Shown: positions 5,621 through 10,582 of the stretch, one piece after another | Layout of the letters: each line of letters begins with the position of its first letter | How positions within the stretch are numbered: the stretch's first letter is position 1 | Assembly: GCA_029259835.1 (NCBI GenBank) | Contig: JAJDEL010000927.1 | Coordinates: forward strand, 1 to 10,582 | Length of the DNA stretch: 10,582 nt | Direction of reading: 5' to 3' | DNA from: Planctomicrobium sp. | Lineage (GTDB): Bacteria > Planctomycetota > Planctomycetia > Planctomycetales > Planctomycetaceae | Position numbers and translations under genes: made by a program | Notes under the pieces: generated by a model | What the model saw: the letters and a program-made list of their open reading frames with translations, nothing else | Databases searched by the model: none | What the model was told of the DNA's origin: nothing

Positions 5621-6796
5621 CTACTCGGCCTGCATTTTCTTGCAGATTGCCTCAGCCATTTCCTGCGTTCCGACAGCGGTTGGGTCGGTGCGGACAGGCT
5701 TCATGTCGTAGGTGACATCCTTGCCTTCTTCGATGACTGCTGCGACAGCTCGATCGAGTTTGTCGGCAGCTTCGTGTTCTCCGAGGTGATCGAGCATCAT
5801 CTTTCCAGAGAGGATTAAGGCAACCGGATTGACCTTGTTCTGACCTTTGTATTTCGGAGCTGATCCGTGAGTCGCTTCGAAAATCGCAGCTTCAGTTCCA
5901 ATGTTTGCACCTGGTGCAACTCCCAGACCACCGACCAGTCCAGCGCACAAATCGCTGAGGATATCGCCGTAAAGGTTTTGAGTCAGGAGGACATCGTACA
6001 TCTCTGGTTTTTGCACAAGCTGCATGCACATATTGTCAATCAGGCGTTCCATGTAAGTGATGCCGCTGGCGTCACTCACATTTCCAACGAGTTCAGCATC
6101 TGGTGAAACACCTTCAGAGAGTTCTTCCCATTCGAACTTCGCGCCATAAGCAAGTGCGACAGCCCGCGATTCATCGTACCACAGGCCATCTGTGAACTTC
6201 ATGATGTTGGCCTTGCAGACCGAAGTCACGGTCTTCCGTTTCTGCTTCACGGCATAATCGAAAGCGTAGTTGGAGATTCGGCGAGTTCCTTCGTAGGAAA
6301 TCGGCTTCACGCTTACGCCGGTTGTGTCGTCTCGCGTATTGATCTTCTTGCCGGTCGCGAATTCGTTAATCACTTTGATCAATTCGGCAGTCTTGTCGTC
6401 GCCAGCTTGAAATTCCACGCCGGCGTAAAGGTCTTCGGTGTTCTCACGAATCAGGACGAGGTCAACGTTTGAGTCTTCGAAGTAGGTACGAACACCTTTA
6501 TATGTTTTGCAAGGACGAACACATGCGTAAAGGCCAAGTTCTTGCCGGAGGAAAACGTTGACGCTGCGGAAACCTTTACCAATCGGAGTTGTGATTGGAG
6601 CTTTCAGGGCGATTCCATTCTTGCGGACAGAGTCCATGACTCGGTCTGGAACCGATCCTTCTTTCTCGATGACTTCGATTCCACACTCTTGTAAATCCCA
6701 GTCAATTTTGACTCCGGTCGCATCGACGCATTTGCGAGTTGCTTCGGTAATCTCAGGTCCAACACCATCTCCGGGAATCAACGTCACATTGTACAT
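5621..6796 (-). CDS. icd: Isocitrate dehydrogenase (decarboxylating), short form
   Basis: Oxidatively decarboxylates isocitrate to 2-oxoglutarate in the TCA cycle. The 391-residue protein spans the isocitrate/isopropylmalate dehydrogenase fold. The isocitrate-binding set is present: [10 protein letters not shown] gives Ser78, Asn80 and Arg84, with Arg94 (CVRPCK), Arg117 ([11 protein letters not shown]) and Tyr124. Lys195 (CKANIMK), Asp268, Asp278 and Asp282 ([16 protein letters not shown]) supply catalysis and metal binding. The Ser/Asn/Arg pattern excludes 3-isopropylmalate dehydrogenase. The cofactor loop, [17 protein letters not shown] (308-324), has Lys315, Tyr316 and Val322 where E. coli NADP-IDH has Lys344, Tyr345 and Val351, so NADP use is plausible although the E. 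coli Arg395 position appears to be Pro. The start is ATG 6796 with a weak AGAG 7 bases upstream. Single gene with its own terminator. Confidence 0.9.
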   Translation of the reverse strand: MYNVTLIPGDGVGPEITEATRKCVDATGVKIDWDLQECGIEVIEKEGSVPDRVMDSVRKNGIALKAPITTPIGKGFRSVNVFLRQELGLYACVRPCKTYKGVRTYFEDSNVDLVLIRENTEDLYAGVEFQAGDDKTAELIKVINEFATGKKINTRDDTTGVSVKPISYEGTRRISNYAFDYAVKQKRKTVTSVCKANIMKFTDGLWYDESRAVALAYGAKFEWEELSEGVSPDAELVGNVSDASGITYMERLIDNMCMQLVQKPEMYDVLLTQNLYGDILSDLCAGLVGGLGVAPGANIGTEAAIFEATHGSAPKYKGQNKVNPVALILSGKMMLDHLGEHEAADKLDRAVAAVIEEGKDVTYDMKPVRTDPTAVGTQEMAEAICKKMQAE

Positions 6797-7186
6797 TTGG
6801 TCACTCTTTTTTCAGCAAGTTAGAAGGTTTATCTGGCGCGCTTGAATTCGCCAGAATTCAGCATTTCCCTGCGGCAAATCGACGTTTTTCGCGTCGTCCA
6901 TTAGCAGCATTACACGCCACTCTCTTAGGGATAAAACCGGTGCGAACGTTATCAGATGAACAGGGGCGATTCAAGCAGCGGAAATGATCGGGAATTCGCA
7001 GCCACACAAGCCGCCCCGTCGTCAAAGTGACGGCAGGTTTTCAGGAATTGACGTCATTTTAACAATTCATCTCAAGCCAGTCTGATTGACTGCAAAGTAG
7101 TAGGACAAATGGGGTAATGGCGAGTCGGCAGTGATTTCAATCAACTGGCATCCTGTCTGCAATAAGAAACCTTACCAACTATCAAC
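6797..7186. other. Gene-free region upstream of icd
   Basis: No credible coding frame was seen. It would contain the icd promoter on the minus strand, but no convincing -35/-10 pair was found. Small inverted repeats include TGAATTC/GAATTCA (6843-6849 and 6854-6860), CGACG/CGTCG (6880-6884 and 6892-6896), CCGTC/GACGG (7016-7020 and 7029-7033) and CAGTC/GACTG (7078-7082 and 7088-7092). Confidence 0.5.
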
Positions 7187-7410
7187 CGCTTCTCTTCATT
7201 GAGAAGCGATCACGATAGTCAGCCGATCTGAGTGAGAAACGGATCTTCCGTCAGTCGGCTGGCACCTACAAAGAGAAGGCTGCCATTGAGAAGGTAGCCA
7301 GGAGGAGGCAGCGTCGTTTCAGTTGCGAAAGGCAATTTTGCCAATCGCAATTGCAGGCGCCGCAATCGAGAGCCTCTCGACTTCGGGGGGAGCGGGAGGC
7401 TCTTTCGTTT
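7187..7410 (+). ncRNA. Candidate structured RNA or long 5' leader with terminal hairpin
   Basis: Consecutive inverted repeats fill this gene-free stretch. CGCTTCTC (7187-7194) pairs with GAGAAGCG (7201-7208). CAGCCGA (7220-7226) pairs with TCGGCTG (7255-7261), enclosing ACGGA/TCCGT (7239-7243 and 7247-7251). GCTGCC (7279-7284) pairs with GGCAGC (7307-7312). TTGCGA then GGCAA (7323-7335) pairs with TTGCC then TCGCAA (7338-7350). AGAGCCTC (7369-7376) pairs with GAGGCTCT (7396-7403), followed by TTCGTTT. The last stem can extend to 11 bp and resembles an intrinsic terminator on the plus strand only. I did not recognise RNase P RNA, tmRNA, SRP RNA or a known riboswitch core. It could be an independent small RNA or an attenuating leader of the gene at 7534. 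A second stem, near 7406-7429, follows it. No promoter was identified. Confidence 0.35.
7369..7410 (+). terminator. Terminator-like hairpin upstream of the 7534 gene
   Basis: The stem AGAGCCTC/GAGGCTCT (7369-7376 and 7396-7403) can extend inward by TCG/CGG with one G-U pair (7377-7379 and 7393-7395). The loop contains CTTCGG, and the tail is TTCGTTT. The tail is interrupted by CG, so strength is uncertain. It ends 123 bases before the ATG at 7534, which fits either the end of a small RNA or an attenuator. Confidence 0.4.
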
Positions 7411-7533
7411 CCTTCGATGAGGAAGAACGAACTCTTCTGAAACAGAATTTCGATCTCATTCAAGACGGTTGATGATCAATGCGAACAGACCAGAAACGGT
7501 GTCGCGCAGAGGTATTGTGAACTCCCTATTGCG

Positions 7534-8283
7534 ATGCACTCTGTTGCGACACCACAAGATTCGTCCAATCTAAATAGAGACAACGCAATGATGACATCAC
7601 AAAACGTAGCCCGCCTGAAAATTTCAGCAGCCTCTCAACCAGAAGACTGTTGCCCCGACGCAGTGAGTGAGACATCTTCGCGTCGATTGCACGAACTCAA
7701 AAACGCCTGTGCATTGCTTGCCGATGGATTCAATGAATTCGATGGAATGATTGAAACATACGTTCAGGAAGTTCCATTGCAGGTCCGCGATTCCGAATCG
7801 CGCGACTGTGACCGCTTCCTGCTGTGGCTCGAACGGTCTGTTGATTTATCAGACGAACAACGTGATTTCATTATCAACCAGCAGTCACGACACGCCGTAG
7901 AATTCGTTGCCTTAAAGCAGAGAATCGCACACATGAGATTTCAGGAAATGGCACGTGGCGGTGAAGCGATTGATGCCAAGTCAGCGAAGTCTCTTTCGCA
8001 ATACGTACACTTGAATCCAGTTCACGTTTGGGCAACATTCGAAACGCACGCCTTTCTCGATGAGGAGACACCAGTCCCGGCAACAGTCCTGTTCTATCCA
8101 GCAAACGATGAAATCTGCACAGAGGTCGTTGGCGAAGGGGCAAAAACGTTCCTCCGAGGTCTCGAACGCGGCCCACAAAAACTTCGGACTCTCATCAGGC
8201 AAACACCAAAGTCAGACCGAGAATCGCTACTGGAAACAATCAACCAACTCGTCAACCAGCGAGTGATCGCAATTGCAAACTGA
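7534..8283 (+). CDS. Conserved-looking hypothetical protein, helical with possible winged-helix end
   Basis: I do not recognise this 249-residue protein. It is soluble, with no signal peptide or membrane segment. Residues 1-50 look disordered and polar. Residues 50-140 are strongly helical (HELKNACALLADGFNEFDGM; QSRHAVEFVALKQRIAHMRF), and 158-195 look like beta strands (HLNPVHVWATFETHAFL; VPATVLFYPANDEICTEVV). The tail, TFLRGLERGPQKLRTLIRQT then SLLETINQLVNQRVIAIA (205-248), has the helix-helix-strand rhythm of a winged-helix or PqqD-like domain, but this is weak. ATG 7534 lacks a close ribosome site; ATG 7588 or 7591 (residues 19 and 20), with AGAG at 7576-7579, may be the true start. Codon composition resembles its neighbours. 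It is preceded by the hairpin-rich leader and converges with the 8340 gene 56 bases away. Confidence 0.68.
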   Translation: MHSVATPQDSSNLNRDNAMMTSQNVARLKISAASQPEDCCPDAVSETSSRRLHELKNACALLADGFNEFDGMIETYVQEVPLQVRDSESRDCDRFLLWLERSVDLSDEQRDFIINQQSRHAVEFVALKQRIAHMRFQEMARGGEAIDAKSAKSLSQYVHLNPVHVWATFETHAFLDEETPVPATVLFYPANDEICTEVVGEGAKTFLRGLERGPQKLRTLIRQTPKSDRESLLETINQLVNQRVIAIAN

Positions 8284-8339
8284 CCATTTTCACGCAGTTA
8301 CGCGTTTAGCTTCCGGTGGTGAATGGCGGTGTTTTCGAG

Positions 8340-9026
8340 TCATTGAGAAGAAACGATCTCTGTGACTTTCCAATTGCGAAGTGTCACGAAATAGGCGCGA
8401 TGTTCAGGATCACCATCAACGTTGTAACGAATTGCTATGGAATCGGTCTCGTTATCGTAGAGGTCGACTCCGAATCGAGAATTGATTCGGTTTTCCAATT
8501 CTTCGATAGTTTCGATTGTTTCGTGGCATCGAATCAATGCAGAGGAGATTTCAGGCCACAGCTCAGAATGCCGATGCGATAGTTCACGGAGTAAGTGACG
8601 TTGGTTTTTAGTCGGGCCTGAATCGTCAGCACGGAGATGTACGCGTACGTTTTCAAACGGCGGATATGAGAACGAGATGTCCGCAACCCACGCATCAATG
8701 TAATAGTCCATATCCCCCAATTCAGGGTCGTTCAATGTTTTCTTGGGACTGCTTGTCATCCGATCAGGTTCATCAAATTGTCCTGCCGGAAGAATTCGAA
8801 CCGTAATCTCGTCCCCAATCCCAATCTCGGGCGTTGGCCATCCGGCATGTTGCTGACCATCCCGCGATCCATCGAAACTTCCGAGACCGCTGGTGTGCAA
8901 GTCAATCGCCGGTTCCTGATTTGCATGCTTGACGTATGTCACGCCAAAGGAAAGCACACCATCGCCATTGATTCCGGAAATACAAACGCGTTCGCCGTTA
9001 CGGAGGATTTCGAAACGTGTCGACAT
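8340..9026 (-). CDS. Hypothetical protein with beta-rich N-terminus and DUF6985-like C-terminal half
   Basis: A 228-residue soluble protein without signal peptide or membrane segment. Residues 1-90 read as alternating strands (RFEILRNGERVCISGI, GVLSFGVTYV, EITVRILPAG) with a Gly/Asp-rich loop around GSFDGSRDGQQHAGW (49-63), suggesting a small beta domain. Residues 105-228 contain GPTKNQRHLLRELSHRHSEL (137-156) then a long helix through CHETIETIEELENRIN, ending in strands with DPEHRAYFVTLRNWKVTEI (206-224). That order reminds me of DUF6985-like proteins, sometimes found in immunity-type contexts, but the match is from memory. The start is ATG 9026 with AGGA (9037-9040) 10 bases upstream. No toxin gene is adjacent; the flanking genes are the unknown at 7534 and the symporter. 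Function unknown. Confidence 0.78.
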   Translation of the reverse strand: MSTRFEILRNGERVCISGINGDGVLSFGVTYVKHANQEPAIDLHTSGLGSFDGSRDGQQHAGWPTPEIGIGDEITVRILPAGQFDEPDRMTSSPKKTLNDPELGDMDYYIDAWVADISFSYPPFENVRVHLRADDSGPTKNQRHLLRELSHRHSELWPEISSALIRCHETIETIEELENRINSRFGVDLYDNETDSIAIRYNVDGDPEHRAYFVTLRNWKVTEIVSSQ

Positions 9027-9083
9027 GTCACTGCATCCTAATTATGCGAAACCGTGAAACTTGTATCAGATCAATTGGACGCT

Positions 9084-9203
9084 TCACGTAGTACTCGGAA
9101 CAGCATCGTCCGTTGTTTGCTGCTCCACCGGGTGATTCACCCGGTGCTAAGTGATCCAATTCAAGTTGTACTGTTCACGCTACGCAGTACTCGACACAGC
9201 ATC
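9084..9203. repeat. Imperfect duplication of the symporter gene 3' end around a hairpin
   Basis: TTCACGTAGTACTCGG then AACAGCATC (9084-9107) resembles TTCACGCTACGCAGTACTCG then ACACAGCATC (9174-9203). The second copy contains the symporter stop codon (9180-9182) and its last codons. Between the copies lies the perfect palindrome described at 9126-9146, and AATTGGA (9073-9079) is complementary to TCCAATT (9155-9161). The layout looks like a small local duplication or decayed mobile sequence. Confidence 0.5.
9126..9146. repeat. Perfect 10-bp palindrome downstream of the symporter
   Basis: CACCGGGTGA (9126-9135) and TCACCCGGTG (9137-9146) are exact reverse complements separated by one base, giving a stem of about 8 bp with a 5-base loop in RNA. 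No T-run follows on either strand, so an intrinsic terminator is not supported. It could be an operator for the 8340-9026 gene, whose start is about 100 bases away, or an RNA 3' end stabiliser for the symporter transcript. Confidence 0.5.
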
Positions 9204-10582
9204 CCCGGTTACTGTCTCTCTCTTCGTGATACTTGAGACAGCAATGAGGGTCAAGAACCCAAGTGGAATCGTCACAATTCCTGGTTGGCTGAAGGGGACG
9301 TAGCCGGCGTGGTCGGCGTAGCCGTAAACTGCGGTGAAGGTGTCGCCACTGAGTAGGATCCAGCCGAGGGAGGAAATCATTCCGACCCAGACGGCGGCGA
9401 TGATTCCCTGTTTCGTGGTTCCTTTCCAGAACAGAAGCATGATCAGGGCTGGCAGATTCGCCGAAGCAGCAACGCTGAATGCCCAGCCGACGAGGTAGCC
9501 AACGTTCATGCCTTCGAACAAAATCCCGAGGACGATTGCGATCACACCCACGACTACTGATGTAATCTTGGCAATCTTCACTTGCTGTGCATCGGTCAGG
9601 TCCACGCCGCCGACATTCATGATTAAGTCGCGAGTCACAGCTCCGGCAGAAGCGAGAATCAAGCCGGAAACGGTTCCGAGAACAGTCGTAAAGGCAATCG
9701 CAGAGATGATCGCGAAGAGCCAGACGTTCATGCTTTTCGCGAGAAGCGGAGCTGCCATGTTTGTGTCGGTCACATCCATCGCACCACTCACCATAGCTCC
9801 CAGACCAAGGTACAAGGTCAAAACATAGAAGAAACCAATCGCACCGATGCCGACAATCGTACTCTTGCGGGCGCTTGCTTCATCTTTGACAGTATAATAG
9901 CGAATCAAAATGTGCGGCAGGGACGCCGTTCCACAGAACAATGCGAGCATGAGCGAGAGAAAGTTCAGCTTCGGGATGAAATCATCACCACGAACCCCGG
10001 CAAACTTCGGCTGATTTCCAGGCATCATCACTTCGCTTCCCGCTGTCGGTTTCTGATAGTAGATCGTAGTTTTCGCCCCTTCTTTGTCGGTGTAGCTGTC
10101 TTTTCCCCAGAGAATCTCTTCACTATTGTGAAACTTCTGGAAGAATTCGACGGGTCCTAACGGACCCGTTTCCTTTTCTTCATCCGGAAGCTTGCTGATG
10201 TAGCCAACCGGATGCAGTTCCGGCTCGCCTTTTTCAGTCCCTTTCTCTTCACCGTTGACGAGAATTTTTCCGTCTGCTGTTTTTGTAAAGGTCTGGCACT
10301 CGACGAGGTTCGCTTCCGTTTTGTTGATCGGTTCGATGCGGTAGGTATAGACGGTCTCCGCTGACCCTAGTTTCGTTTGAACGTAATCCAGTTCCGCCCA
10401 CTCACCGATACGTGGCTGGATGGTTCCTTCCAGTCCCGACAGTTCAAGTATTTCGTTGCCTGTAAAATTGAGGTCGCTGATCGGAAACGGGCCAACAGTT
10501 TTGAAGACGTAGCCATCTTCGCCACCTTCATTCGATGAAAAGCCTTTTGAGAGAATCATCAATGTCAGGATGAAACTGAAGA
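9180..10582 (-). CDS. ActP-like cation/acetate symporter, C-terminal part (5' partial)
   Basis: The frame runs off the window end; the TTG at 10560-10562 is internal, since upstream codons still encode a hydrophobic FSFILTL stretch. This is the C-terminal part of a sodium:solute symporter closest to ActP, importing acetate or a related short monocarboxylate. Counting from that TTG: ALFCGTASLPHILIRYYTV (207-225), ARKSTIVGIGAIGFFYVLTL (231-250), NMAAPLLA (268-275), FAIISAIAFTTVLGTVSGL then AGAVTRDL (283-313), and GYLVGWAFSVAASANLPALI (355-374) follow ActP almost segment by segment. About 190 residues (8-198) that are largely hydrophilic lie between two membrane helices, where E. coli ActP has a loop of about 40. 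The C-terminus is short after the last helix (to 445). Transport direction and substrate are inferred. Confidence 0.87.
   Translation of the reverse strand, partial: FSFILTLMILSKGFSSNEGGEDGYVFKTVGPFPISDLNFTGNEILELSGLEGTIQPRIGEWAELDYVQTKLGSAETVYTYRIEPINKTEANLVECQTFTKTADGKILVNGEEKGTEKGEPELHPVGYISKLPDEEKETGPLGPVEFFQKFHNSEEILWGKDSYTDKEGAKTTIYYQKPTAGSEVMMPGNQPKFAGVRGDDFIPKLNFLSLMLALFCGTASLPHILIRYYTVKDEASARKSTIVGIGAIGFFYVLTLYLGLGAMVSGAMDVTDTNMAAPLLAKSMNVWLFAIISAIAFTTVLGTVSGLILASAGAVTRDLIMNVGGVDLTDAQQVKIAKITSVVVGVIAIVLGILFEGMNVGYLVGWAFSVAASANLPALIMLLFWKGTTKQGIIAAVWVGMISSLGWILLSGDTFTAVYGYADHAGYVPFSQPGIVTIPLGFLTLIAVSSITKRETVTGDAVSSTA

Noticed and set aside
5621..6796. 3-isopropylmalate dehydrogenase as an alternative for icd
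   Set aside because: [10 protein letters not shown], the E. coli IDH-like KKI...KP.S.EGTRR region and [11 protein letters not shown] fit isocitrate dehydrogenase; no leu genes are adjacent.
7048..7118. TTGACG and TTGACT as -35 boxes for the hairpin-rich transcript
   Set aside because: Neither has a TATAAT-like hexamer at a 16-19 base spacing.
1..10582. tRNA, rRNA, CRISPR array, insertion sequence, toxin-antitoxin or defence module
   Set aside because: No cloverleaf, no regularly spaced direct repeats, no transposase or nuclease motifs were seen on either strand.

Overview
The window looks like a stretch of core chromosome from a Planctomycetota bacterium (Planctomycetaceae-like, roughly 50% GC). 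This rests on the style of the recognisable proteins, the long intergenic spaces, the mostly single-gene transcription units and a GC-rich intergenic repeat family with the core AGCCG..GGCG.TAGCC. No transposase, integrase, phage gene, CRISPR array, tRNA or rRNA was found.

Layout. 1-273 (+) is the tail of a regulator ending in a Fis-type helix-turn-helix. 411-1169 (+) is a FetB/UPF0014 membrane protein. 1170-1628 is a repeat-rich spacer between convergent genes. 1629-3077 (-) is folC, divergent from 3216-3887 (+), a YiiM-like MOSC protein. A bidirectional hairpin terminator (3894-3925) separates that gene from 3947-5224 (-), an exported di-haem cytochrome c peroxidase. 5225-5563 holds the peroxidase leader and a cluster of the repeat family. 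A strong terminator (5564-5598) follows icd, an isocitrate dehydrogenase at 5621-6796 (-). 6797-7533 has no gene but contains a run of perfect or near-perfect hairpins ending in a terminator-like stem, and is the best candidate for something undescribed. 7534-8283 (+) and 8340-9026 (-) are convergent genes of unknown function. 9180 to the window end (-) is the C-terminal part of an ActP-like sodium:solute symporter with a large extra soluble segment.

How the genes relate. There is no obvious operon. IDH (TCA cycle) and a probable acetate/short monocarboxylate symporter could both serve acetate use, and the peroxidase would detoxify periplasmic H2O2, but nothing in the layout shows they are co-regulated. 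FolC (folate), the MOSC protein (molybdenum cofactor-dependent detoxification) and FetB (metal export) appear to be independent housekeeping or stress functions.

The window does not show a clear multi-gene accessory or defence system. The observations most worth following are the hairpin array at 7187-7410, the five-copy repeat family, the NADP-type residues in a short IDH, and the large insert in the symporter.
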